A DNA stretch of 36,634 nt, from the NCBI GenBank assembly GCA_024644805.1, contig JAHEHC010000006.1:1-36634 (forward strand). The letters are read 5' to 3'. Made by a program: the position numbers and the translations under genes. Below are positions 7,517 to 15,709 of this stretch, piece by piece. A model generated the notes under the pieces. It did no database searches. It was not told the origin of the DNA and worked only from the letters and a program-made list of their open reading frames with translations. Source of the DNA: Flavobacterium sp. Lineage in GTDB: Bacteria > Bacteroidota > Bacteroidia > Flavobacteriales > Flavobacteriaceae. The first letter of the stretch is position 1, and each line of letters opens with the position of its first letter.

Positions 7517-8845
7517 TCAAAAAGCGATGTCCAGTAGCTGACCACTTATTCGCAACAATTCCAATTCGATCAGTTTTGCATCGTATTTTGCATTGTTCAA
7601 AGATGTTCGTGTTCTCAGTAAATTAATCTGTGCCTGCCTGAATTCAATTGAAGTTACTTGTCCGAGTTTATATCGTTCCTGAGTTCTGTCAAAATTATTC
7701 TGATTGGTAATTACATTTTGCTCCTGGACACTAAGAATGAACAATTTGTTTTGATATTCTTCATAGGCATTCAGTAATGTGTTTTCAAGAGTTTCCATTT
7801 CCTGCTGCTGCAGGATCTCTTGGTTCTCAAGAGCGATCTTTGAGTTAGCCACTCTGGTCTTTGTGTTTCCACCATCAAACACATTCCAGGATAGATTTAT
7901 ACCTGCGCTCAAACCATTATTAATGAATTGGGCCAGAAATGAAGTGGATGGATTTTCACTTTTATTCCAACCATAAGATCCGGTTAATCCTATTGTTGGA
8001 AGATAATCACCCCGATTTGCCCTGATATTGTATTCACTGATGAGAATATCTTTTTCGATCTGATTGAGGACCACATTTTCATTTTTCGCCATAGCCAACA
8101 ATTCATCATAAGTTAGCAGTGTAATGAAATCAACCTCTGTTTCTACCTCAAAATTGATGTCTTGCTGACCCCCTAAGACGATATTCAGGTCTCGTTTGGT
8201 ATTAATTAACAACTGTTTGGCGTTTAACAATAGGATGCTATCATTGTTCACATCCACTTCAGCGTTCAACATTTCTAATTTGGTAGCTTGACCATATTCG
8301 TATTGGTAGCGTGCTCTTTGTAGTCGCTGTTTTGATATCTCAAGGGTCTCTTTTAGATTTTGGGTATTTTCCGACAGTCGGGCAATTTGAAAATAGATAT
8401 TGAATAATTGCAAATAAGTGTTCTCGATGGTCTCTCTCGCCTGTAATTCTGAGAGATTAAATGTTTCTTTGAGTTGTTTATAATTGTACTTTCTACCCAA
8501 ACCATCAAATAGGGTGTAATTAAGATTCACTGAAGCATTATAGGATTTGGTCTCTGCTCCCTTAACTTTTATAATATTTCCACTCTGATCTTCAATTTCC
8601 TGATCGTTCAAATTGTAATTTGCACCCGCATTTGTAGTGATACTTGGGAGCATTCTTGAGTTATAGATGCTGGAATTGTTCTTAGCAATCTCCACATAAT
8701 TATTAGCCAATTTAATTCCATAGTTATTCTCTAAAGCTATTTCAATGGCCTCTTTCTTGGTTAAAACCTGTTGAGTTATTCCCGGTTGTGCCCAAAAACA
8801 GATCACTAAGGCAGCAACTATTCTAATGTAGTTCATCGTTCTCAT
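7517..8845 (-). CDS. TolC family outer-membrane efflux protein
   Basis: This is the outer-membrane channel of the RND efflux system. A signal peptide (IVAALVICFW...ITQQ) is followed by the two internally similar TolC repeats. Each has a long alpha-helical hairpin: around residues 150-220, including RLQRARYQYEYGQATKLEML, and around 340-430, including RTQERYKLGQVTSIEFRQAQ. The RYxxGQxTxxE pattern recurs in both halves, as expected from the TolC duplication. Its length of 442 aa is typical. The ORF start at 8845 overlaps the pump gene by 23 bp. A second ATG at 8836, preceded by a GAGA tract, is equally possible. It is the last gene of the marR operon. Confidence 0.92.
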   Translation of the reverse strand: MRTMNYIRIVAALVICFWAQPGITQQVLTKKEAIEIALENNYGIKLANNYVEIAKNNSSIYNSRMLPSITTNAGANYNLNDQEIEDQSGNIIKVKGAETKSYNASVNLNYTLFDGLGRKYNYKQLKETFNLSELQARETIENTYLQLFNIYFQIARLSENTQNLKETLEISKQRLQRARYQYEYGQATKLEMLNAEVDVNNDSILLLNAKQLLINTKRDLNIVLGGQQDINFEVETEVDFITLLTYDELLAMAKNENVVLNQIEKDILISEYNIRANRGDYLPTIGLTGSYGWNKSENPSTSFLAQFINNGLSAGINLSWNVFDGGNTKTRVANSKIALENQEILQQQEMETLENTLLNAYEEYQNKLFILSVQEQNVITNQNNFDRTQERYKLGQVTSIEFRQAQINLLRTRTSLNNAKYDAKLIELELLRISGQLLDIAF

Positions 8846-11800
8846 AATTTAGTTCAATAATAGCTCTCTCAACTTCTTCTTTTGAAACCGATCTTCCGGT
8901 GCGCATCCATTTTATAAATACTTTGATCGAATTCGACAATGATAATAAGAGAGGAAGTAGGACCAATGTTAACACCGTAGCTATAGCGATCCCATATGAA
9001 ATAGAAAGTGCCATGGGTTTAAGGAATTGAGCTTGTCTGCTCTTTTCCAGCAATAAAGGTGCTAAACCGGCAATGGTGGTCAATGATGTCAGGAATATGG
9101 CCCTGAAACGCGATTTTCCTGCCTGAACGAGCGCCTCATCAAACTTCAATCCGTCTCTTAAATAACCGTTGAATTTTCCGATCAACACCAAACCGTCATT
9201 CACCATGATTCCAATCAGGGCTATAATTCCCAACCAGGATAGAATATTGATTTGAAATCCATGGAAGAAATGGCCCCAGACCACACCGATCAAACTGAAC
9301 GGGATCAATAGCATGAGCAGTAAGGGCTGACTATAGGTCCTAAATGTAAATGCGATTACCATATAGATGATCAATAAGATTATTGGACCAACTAAATTAA
9401 CTGAATTGATCGTTTTTGTAGCCTGTCTGTTCTGCCCTTCATATAATGCTGATACAGAAGGAAATTTTGATGATATCCCAGGCATTATATTGGTTCTGAT
9501 ATCATCCAGTATATCTGTCGAACTGACATCAAAGGATTTCAGGTCGGCTGTGACTTGTATCTCTCTTTTTCCTTCCAGGTGGTTTATGGCAATATCGCCT
9601 CGGGCGATCTCATAGCTAGCAATTTCAGAAAATGGGACCTTATTTCCTGTAGGGGAATTGATCCACATATCATCCAGATCCTTGATAGAGGATCGATCAT
9701 CTTTATCATATCGAACCCAAACCCGGATCTCATCCTGTCCTCGTTGAAATCGTTGAGCCTGATAACCGAAGAAACCAGATCGAACCTGTGACATGACGCT
9801 TTGCAAATTAAATCCCAACAGATAAGCTTTATCCTTCAGCTGAATTTGAATTTCCTTGATGCCTTCAGGGTCGTTATCCGATATGTCCTTCAGAACAGAA
9901 TTCTCAGATAGTGCTTGTTTCAACTCGTTCTTTGCTGCTTTTAACTCAGGAATATTATTCCCTAATAATGAAACTGCTACAGGGCTACCACCAAAATTAC
10001 CACCGGAACCAAAGGTGAGACTTTCAACCCCATAGACTGTTCCAACCCGGTCTCGAATTGCATTGGTAATATCAGGGGATGAAAAATCACGAGATTCTCC
10101 AGGTAACAGGTTTACGGTCAAAGAAGCATTTGAAGTTCCCGGACCTATTCGTTTAATTATATTTTCAACCACCGATATATTTCCGGTTTGCTTTTCTGTG
10201 AATTCTTGATTGACCTCCCATACTTTTTCCTCTATGCTTGATATAATGGAATCGGTGATCATTTCGTTGGTTCCTTGGGTCATTTTGAGATCGATTGAGA
10301 TCCTATCGCTGGCAATTCTTGGGAAGAATGAGGTTCCAACTATTCCGCCTCCAATAGCACCAATACTGAATATCAGTAATGCTATTGGGATGGCAAAGCC
10401 CAAAAATCTGTTTTTCAGAAAGAATCGCATATAGGGAACATAGACCCTGTCTCGAATTTTAAATAATATTCTTTCAGCCCTTTGATTCATGTTCTTGAAG
10501 AATTGATCTATTTTGCTTAGCTTTTTACCTGACCTATGCAATGCCTTTGAATGTGCTACGTGTGCAGGTAATATGATCAAGGCCTCGATAATCGACACCG
10601 AAAGTGTCAGGATGACAACAGTTGAAACTTCACCAAAAAAATCTCCAATTCTTCCATCTAAAAAGAAAAATGTGGAAAATGCGATCATGGTAGTGATCAG
10701 TGCAGATACAACTGGGGGTAACACCTCTATCGTACCGTCAATTGCCGCCCGTATTGGAGATTTTCCTTTTTCATAATGATGATAGATGTTTTCGCCAATA
10801 ACAATTCCGTCATCAACCAGAATACCAATTACGATGATCATACCAAAGAGGGAGAGGACATTGATAGTAACACCTAGTTGAGCAGCAAACATGAACATTC
10901 CGAAAAATGAAATAGGAAGACCAACTGCTACCCAAAAAGCAAGCCTGACGTCGAGGAAAAATGCTAAAAAGAAAAGTACTAGAGTGACTCCCATCAAGGC
11001 ATTCTTAATTAGAAGTCGGGTACGTTGGGTCAAGGTGATCGATGAATCACTGGAAACATCAAGTCGTACATTATCATGTTGTTGATTGAATTTATCAATA
11101 TATACTTTTACATAATCAGCACTTGAAATCAGATCTTCACTATTGGTATTGCTAACCGTGATATTTATTGCCTTCTTTCCATTGAAGAAGATCCTGTCCG
11201 GAACCTCAGACCAAGTATCCCTTACATCAGCAATGTCCTTGAGTCGGATAGTGTTACCATTGGGTTCTGCTCTTACTATGATATTGATCAATTCATCTCC
11301 ATAATAGGATCTGTTACGAGCTCTGATCAGATAATCCTCAGCTTCAGTCTTAATATTACCACCCGTGATCAGTATGTTGGATCTGCCAACAGCGTTGGCA
11401 ACATCTTGAAAAGTAAGATCATATGCCCTAAGATCGTTCTCTCGAACAGTAATTGCTATCTCCTCAGCCGGGAATCCGGAAATTTCAACCTGGGAGATAC
11501 CATCGGCACCCCTAAGATCATTTTCAATCTCTCGAGCATATTGTTTTAAAGTTGAAAGAGGTATATTCTCTCCACTAAGCGTGAAGCTGATCGTAGGTCG
11601 TATGCTCTCTACTTTTGCTATCACAGGAGGCTCCAAACCTGAAGGGAATGAAGGAACCCGATCTACAGCATTCTTAACATCAGCCAAAACAACGTCAATA
11701 TCCTTACCTTTTAGTATCTCAACACTTATCACAGCAGAGTTTTCCCGAGATATTGAAGTAACACGATCAATTCCAACTGTTCCTTTTAAATTATCTTCGA

Positions 11801-12002
11801 TCTTCAAAACAACCCCTTCTTCCATTTCAGTAGGAGAGGCACCTGGATAGAAAAGATTGACTCTGATCAATTGGGAATCTGTTAATGGAAAAAATGAAGA
11901 TAACATTGATTTAGCTCCAAGGATTCCAAAAACGACAAATGCCAGTATAAATACATTAACAGCAACAGGGAATTTTATAAAATAACTGATGATCTTTTTC
12001 AC
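8823..12002 (-). CDS. RND efflux transporter permease (AcrB/HAE1-like)
   Basis: This 1059-aa inner-membrane proton-driven pump has the duplicated RND architecture: TM1, a large periplasmic domain, TM2-6, TM7, a second periplasmic domain and TM8-12. TM4 carries GILVDDGIVIGENI, whose Asp pair (397-398) matches the AcrB proton-relay aspartates. In TM10 the equivalent stretch is IMVNDGLVLIGKF, with Asn-Asp where AcrB has its relay lysine, so the charge network differs from classical AcrB. The start is GTG; an in-frame stop lies just 9 nt upstream, so no ATG alternative exists. It follows the adaptor gene by 9 bp and overlaps tolC. Substrate range is unknown. Confidence 0.94.
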   Translation of the reverse strand: MKKIISYFIKFPVAVNVFILAFVVFGILGAKSMLSSFFPLTDSQLIRVNLFYPGASPTEMEEGVVLKIEDNLKGTVGIDRVTSISRENSAVISVEILKGKDIDVVLADVKNAVDRVPSFPSGLEPPVIAKVESIRPTISFTLSGENIPLSTLKQYAREIENDLRGADGISQVEISGFPAEEIAITVRENDLRAYDLTFQDVANAVGRSNILITGGNIKTEAEDYLIRARNRSYYGDELINIIVRAEPNGNTIRLKDIADVRDTWSEVPDRIFFNGKKAINITVSNTNSEDLISSADYVKVYIDKFNQQHDNVRLDVSSDSSITLTQRTRLLIKNALMGVTLVLFFLAFFLDVRLAFWVAVGLPISFFGMFMFAAQLGVTINVLSLFGMIIVIGILVDDGIVIGENIYHHYEKGKSPIRAAIDGTIEVLPPVVSALITTMIAFSTFFFLDGRIGDFFGEVSTVVILTLSVSIIEALIILPAHVAHSKALHRSGKKLSKIDQFFKNMNQRAERILFKIRDRVYVPYMRFFLKNRFLGFAIPIALLIFSIGAIGGGIVGTSFFPRIASDRISIDLKMTQGTNEMITDSIISSIEEKVWEVNQEFTEKQTGNISVVENIIKRIGPGTSNASLTVNLLPGESRDFSSPDITNAIRDRVGTVYGVESLTFGSGGNFGGSPVAVSLLGNNIPELKAAKNELKQALSENSVLKDISDNDPEGIKEIQIQLKDKAYLLGFNLQSVMSQVRSGFFGYQAQRFQRGQDEIRVWVRYDKDDRSSIKDLDDMWINSPTGNKVPFSEIASYEIARGDIAINHLEGKREIQVTADLKSFDVSSTDILDDIRTNIMPGISSKFPSVSALYEGQNRQATKTINSVNLVGPIILLIIYMVIAFTFRTYSQPLLLMLLIPFSLIGVVWGHFFHGFQINILSWLGIIALIGIMVNDGLVLIGKFNGYLRDGLKFDEALVQAGKSRFRAIFLTSLTTIAGLAPLLLEKSRQAQFLKPMALSISYGIAIATVLTLVLLPLLLSLSNSIKVFIKWMRTGRSVSKEEVERAIIELNYENDELH

Positions 12003-12011
12003 GTTTTTCTG

Positions 12012-13133
12012 TTAATTGTTAGTGGTTTCTAATATTTTGACCTGCATACCATCATAGGCTCCAGGCACGTTTCTTGATACCAGAAGAGTACCATCTTCAA
12101 TGCCTTTAATGACTGCGGTTTCTGCCGAAAAATAAACAGGGTCTATTTCAACTAGATTCAGGATCGAATCGTTTACAATGAACAAATATTTATTGTCAAT
12201 TAGTAGTTTACGGGAGACCTCAATAGCATTCTTTTCAGATTTGGCGGTAAGATTGGCCTCCAAATACATTCCTTCTTTAAGGTTGGGATGGGATAGTTGA
12301 ATATAAGCCTTAATGGTTTGTGAGTTGGTGTCTACTTTTCCGTTTACCCGAATCACAGTTCCGGTATACTCTTTCGACAGGTCCAGATTGTGAAGCGAAA
12401 CGGAATTCCCTTTTTTTAACAGATCGGCATATTCTGCACCAACAGACACTTCCATTTCATAAACACCCGGATCGATGAATTCGCCTAATTTCTGACCGGG
12501 TCTAACCAAGGTGCCAGGGGTCACTATGGCTTCTGTCAAGATGCCTGAATAGGGAGCACGTATTGTATATTTACTTAGCTTCACTTCCAGATTCTTAACA
12601 TTATAGTAGCCTGTTATGATTCCTCTACCGGTGATAAAATATTTTTCCTGCTCTGTGTTAAATGATGGTAATTTTGGAATATTCTTATTCAGATCAAAAC
12701 GAGTTAGATAATCCTGCCACTTTTGATATTCAGAAGGATAATCAAGCCTGATATCGGGCAATATGGAAATGAGACTATTGTAAAAATTACTTTTTTGGGA
12801 TTGCAGATTGGCGTAGAATTCTTCACTGTTTATCGATAATATAGACTCCCCCTTATTGTAGGTGGTTCCAGCCTTGAAATCTTTAATTGATGGTTTTAAC
12901 ACACCCTGTACTTCTGCATAAAGTTCAATCCTATGTTTGGCGGTTAAATTTCCACTGGTTGTTATGATTATAGGCACCTCAATGTTTACAACGGTATCGA
13001 CTTGAACGCTCTTAATGATCTTTGCAAACTGAGGCTTGGGTTTGTTCTTGTTCTCTATTAATGTTTTTGCAATAAAGAATGTCCCGATTAATAAGACAAC
13101 TCCCAATAAAATTGAAAAATATTTTCTCATCAT
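12012..13133 (-). CDS. RND efflux periplasmic adaptor (membrane fusion protein)
   Basis: The 373-aa adaptor joins the RND pump to TolC. It starts with one N-terminal membrane anchor (YFSILLGVVLLIGTFFIAKT). A split lipoyl/barrel-sandwich domain follows, with halves around GNLTAKHRIELYAEVQGVL and YTIRAPYSGILTEAIVTPGT, and then beta-barrel and membrane-proximal domains. The helical hairpin between the lipoyl halves (about residues 105-180) is present but poorly conserved. The second codon is also ATG, so the start is ambiguous by one residue. It lies 7 bp behind marR and 9 bp before the pump gene. Confidence 0.93.
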   Translation of the reverse strand: MMRKYFSILLGVVLLIGTFFIAKTLIENKNKPKPQFAKIIKSVQVDTVVNIEVPIIITTSGNLTAKHRIELYAEVQGVLKPSIKDFKAGTTYNKGESILSINSEEFYANLQSQKSNFYNSLISILPDIRLDYPSEYQKWQDYLTRFDLNKNIPKLPSFNTEQEKYFITGRGIITGYYNVKNLEVKLSKYTIRAPYSGILTEAIVTPGTLVRPGQKLGEFIDPGVYEMEVSVGAEYADLLKKGNSVSLHNLDLSKEYTGTVIRVNGKVDTNSQTIKAYIQLSHPNLKEGMYLEANLTAKSEKNAIEVSRKLLIDNKYLFIVNDSILNLVEIDPVYFSAETAVIKGIEDGTLLVSRNVPGAYDGMQVKILETTNN

Positions 13134-13140
13134 CTATGGA

Positions 13141-13605
13141 TTAAAGTGATTGAACGTTTTCATTAAAATTCAGTTGTATTTTTTTCAAGATCATAATGAT
13201 CTGATCTATTTCATTTTTAGATATATTATGCTGTACTGTACTGATGATCTGTTGTATCACCGGTCTGGTCCTTTTAAACGTGTCTTTACCCAGATCGGTC
13301 AAATAAACGTGGTTCACCCGTTTATCAGCCTGGCTTTGTTCCCGGGTGATATAATTTTTCTTTTGCATTTTATTAAGTAGACGGGTCAAGGACGATTTGT
13401 TTCGCAGGGTGAGAAATGCAAGTTCATTCTGATTGATCCCATCCCGATCGTGAAGTCTTTTAAGTACGATCATCTGTTCTTTTGTGAGATCGATGTTATG
13501 GGCATTCAATAGCTCCTGTAAATGATAGTCAACGATCTTTACGGTTTTTCCTAACCAGGGGCCAATGGAATTTTCAAAATCCGGTTTTTCATTTTTCTTT
13601 TTCAT
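13141..13605 (-). CDS. MarR family transcriptional regulator
   Basis: The 154-aa protein has a MarR winged helix-turn-helix. NELAFLTLRNKSSLTRLLNKM (about 75-95) holds the recognition helix, and REQSQADKRVNHVYLTDLG is the wing with the DxR signature. Flanking helices provide dimerisation. It is the first gene of the marR-adaptor-pump-tolC operon and most likely represses it by binding the perfect palindrome just upstream. The inducing ligand is not evident. A -7 element ends only about 4 nt upstream of the ATG, so the mRNA is likely leaderless or nearly so. Confidence 0.93.
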   Translation of the reverse strand: MKKKNEKPDFENSIGPWLGKTVKIVDYHLQELLNAHNIDLTKEQMIVLKRLHDRDGINQNELAFLTLRNKSSLTRLLNKMQKKNYITREQSQADKRVNHVYLTDLGKDTFKRTRPVIQQIISTVQHNISKNEIDQIIMILKKIQLNFNENVQSL

Positions 13606-13609
13606 GGTG

Positions 13610-13617
13610 CAAATATA
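13610..13617 (-). promoter_or_regulatory. marR operon -7 promoter element (TATATTTG)
   Basis: The minus strand reads TATATTTG, an exact match to the Bacteroidota -7 consensus TAnnTTTG. It lies only 4 nt upstream of the marR ATG, so transcription would start within a few nucleotides of the start codon. The -33 position falls at the edge of the palindrome at 13634-13647. Confidence 0.7.
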
Positions 13618-13633
13618 ACCATTATGTCAACTT

Positions 13634-13647
13634 GTTGCATATGCAAC
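13634..13647. promoter_or_regulatory. Candidate MarR operator, perfect 14-bp palindrome
   Basis: GTTGCATATGCAAC is a perfect inverted repeat about 30 bp upstream of marR, overlapping the expected -33 region. MarR dimers bind palindromes of this size next to their own genes, so autorepression is the simplest reading. It also lies in the divergent region before the plus-strand nitroreductase, about 134 bp from that gene's -7 element. Confidence 0.65.
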
Positions 13648-13780
13648 TAAATTTAATTCTTATATATTGATAAAATATTTTTATTGTATCGAGATCGTAT
13701 CTTATACAGTCTATTAGAAAAGGTTGTTATTCTATAGAATATACTTATTGATGTTATCGAATTATTCTTTTATCATTCCT

Positions 13781-13788
13781 TATTTTTG
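13781..13788 (+). promoter_or_regulatory. -7 promoter element of the nitroreductase gene (TATTTTTG)
   Basis: TATTTTTG matches TAnnTTTG and gives a leader of about 15 nt before the ATG at 13807. It overlaps the TTG at 13786 that the ORF track used as a start, which argues against that start. No clear TTG -33 element is seen at the usual spacing. Confidence 0.55.
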
Positions 13789-13806
13789 CTGTATAAAGAA
13801 TTCAAT

Positions 13807-14445
13807 ATGGATAATGATATCATTGAAAGCTTGGAGTGGCGTTATGCTACCAAGAAATTTGACACCAATAAGAGACTTAACAGGGAAAAACTCGATGTTT
13901 TAAAAAGATCGTTCGATCTAACCGCCACATCCTACGGATTGCAACCTTTGAAGATGGTGATCGTCAGTGATCCGGGAATCATAGAGCAATTGGTTCCCAT
14001 GTCTTACAATCAACCTCAGATAGGCAATGCATCTCATATTTTAGTGATTTGCATCGAATCTGAAATAGATGCCCAATATATCAAAGGATACTTCAAAAGT
14101 GTTGAGGATTTAAGAGGAACGACCAGAGATATTTTGGAGCCATTTGAGGATTTTCTGGTTGAGCATTTTTCAAAAAAGGATAAGGAGGAAGTAGAGCTCT
14201 GGGCTACCAATCAGGCCTATCTGGCCATGGGAAATCTTCTTACCGTTTGTGCTGTTGAAAAGATAGATTCCTGTCCTATTGAAGGATTTGAACCTGAAAA
14301 ATATGACGAATTCCTCAAGTTGAAGGAAATGGGCTTGAGATCGGTGTTGGTCTTAGCTGTCGGTCACCGAGCTGAGGACGATATGTTCTCCAAATTCAAA
14401 AAGGTAAGACGAGGGATCGATAAGGTGATCATTGAACACAAATAA
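13807..14445 (+). CDS. NAD(P)H-dependent nitroreductase-like oxidoreductase (NfsB type)
   Basis: This FMN-dependent oxidoreductase of the nitroreductase fold has the opening SLEWRYATKKFDTNKRL, with the conserved R-x-x-K-F/Y. The substrate/FMN region is SYGLQPLKMVIVSDP, and the late ATNQAYLAMGNLLTVCAVEKIDSCPIEGF segment ends in a glycine-containing loop. Such enzymes reduce quinones, nitroaromatics or flavins using NAD(P)H. The track begins at a TTG (13786), but this lies within the -7 element, so the ATG at 13807 is taken, giving 212 aa. The gene stands between marR and the aminotransferase gene. Physiological substrate is unknown. Confidence 0.88.
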   Translation: MDNDIIESLEWRYATKKFDTNKRLNREKLDVLKRSFDLTATSYGLQPLKMVIVSDPGIIEQLVPMSYNQPQIGNASHILVICIESEIDAQYIKGYFKSVEDLRGTTRDILEPFEDFLVEHFSKKDKEEVELWATNQAYLAMGNLLTVCAVEKIDSCPIEGFEPEKYDEFLKLKEMGLRSVLVLAVGHRAEDDMFSKFKKVRRGIDKVIIEHK

Positions 14446-14515
14446 AAAATTGAATATCAACGCAACGCCATGTTGGGCTTGGTATCTAAATCGTAGTACA
14501 ATAAATCAATAAATT

Positions 14516-15709
14516 ATGCCGGGATTTGAATTATTTGGTGAAGAAGAACGTAAACAGGTGAATGATGTTTTGGAAAGTGGCATTCTAATGCGTTATGGAT
14601 TCGATGGAATGCGAAACGATCATTGGAAGGCCAAAGAGTTTGAGAAAGCCTTTGCTGAACGTATGCAATCCGATCATTGTCAACTGGTTTCCAGTGGGAC
14701 ATCAGCCTTGACGGTTGCTTTGGCATCGGCGGGTATTGGAGCGGGTGATGAGGTGATCATGCCAACCTTTACATTTGTTGCCAGCTTTGAATCGATCCTA
14801 ATGCTGGGTGCTGTTCCGGTGTTGGTTGATATCGATGATACCCTAACACTCGACCCGGAATCGGTCAAAAAAGCCATTACTCCAAGAACCAAGTGCATCA
14901 TGCCGGTGCATATGTGTGGGTCTATGGCCGATCTTAAAGCATTAAAGGACATCTGTGACGATAACGATCTCTTACTTCTTGAAGATGCTTGTCAGGCGAT
15001 CGGGGGAACGTATGATGGAAAACCATTGGGTAGTTATGGTGATCTGGGTTGTTTTTCATTCGACTTTGTTAAGACCATAACCTGCGGCGAAGGTGGTGCT
15101 GTGATCACCAATAACAATACCTACGCTAAGCATGCAGATCATTATCAGGATCATGGGCACGATCATGTTGGCAATGACCGGGGAGCAGAGACCCATCCTT
15201 TCCTGGGTTACAATTTCAGGATATCCGAATTGAATGCTGCTGTTGGATTGGCTCAGTTGAATAGGCTCGATCATTTTTTGGCCATTCAAAAAAGTAACTA
15301 TCTATCGATCAGAGAAGCATTAAGTACAGTGAATGGGGTTACTTTCAGAAGGGTTCCTGATGGCGGTGAAGAGAATTATTCGTTTGTGAATTTCTTTTTA
15401 CCTACTGAAGAACTTACCGTAAAGGCGCATCAGGCTTTAGCAGAAATAGGGGTTGACGGTTGTTTTTATTGGTACACCAACAACTGGCATTATATCAATG
15501 GATGGGGACACCTGAAAGATCAATCGTCCTTGGGAAGATTACCCAAGGAGGTCCGTGAACAAATGCAAGATCTTAACAATACTGATTTTTCAAAAAGTGA
15601 CGCCATAATGGGCCGTACCATATCATCCTTGATAAAAATAGGGTGGACCGAAAAAGAAGTACGGGAGCGTGCAGAAAAGATGAAGCAAGCTTTAAAAAGC
15701 GTTCTTTAA
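14516..15709 (+). CDS. kdnA: DegT/DnrJ/EryC1/StrS aminotransferase, KdnA-like (8-amino-Kdo synthesis)
   Basis: This is a PLP-dependent sugar aminotransferase. GTSALTVALASAGIGAGDEV is the cofactor-binding loop, EDACQAIGGTYDGKPLGSYGD carries the pyridine-contacting Asp, and K186 in DFVKTITCGEGGA is the Schiff-base lysine. The N-terminus MPGFELFG and the segments VHMCGSMADL, DHGHDHVGNDRGAE and CFYWYTNNWHY closely resemble, from memory, Shewanella KdnA. That enzyme aminates oxidised Kdo to 8-amino-3,8-dideoxy-octulosonate for LPS. The partner dehydrogenase KdnB is not in this window. Its stop codon overlaps the stop of ribBA tail to tail by 4 bp. Family is certain; the exact substrate is probable. 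Confidence 0.75.
   Translation: MPGFELFGEEERKQVNDVLESGILMRYGFDGMRNDHWKAKEFEKAFAERMQSDHCQLVSSGTSALTVALASAGIGAGDEVIMPTFTFVASFESILMLGAVPVLVDIDDTLTLDPESVKKAITPRTKCIMPVHMCGSMADLKALKDICDDNDLLLLEDACQAIGGTYDGKPLGSYGDLGCFSFDFVKTITCGEGGAVITNNNTYAKHADHYQDHGHDHVGNDRGAETHPFLGYNFRISELNAAVGLAQLNRLDHFLAIQKSNYLSIREALSTVNGVTFRRVPDGGEENYSFVNFFLPTEELTVKAHQALAEIGVDGCFYWYTNNWHYINGWGHLKDQSSLGRLPKEVREQMQDLNNTDFSKSDAIMGRTISSLIKIGWTEKEVRERAEKMKQALKSVL

Noticed and set aside
13786-13806. Upstream TTG start for the nitroreductase
   Set aside because: It lies inside the -7 promoter element TATTTTTG, so the codon would be upstream of the likely transcript start.
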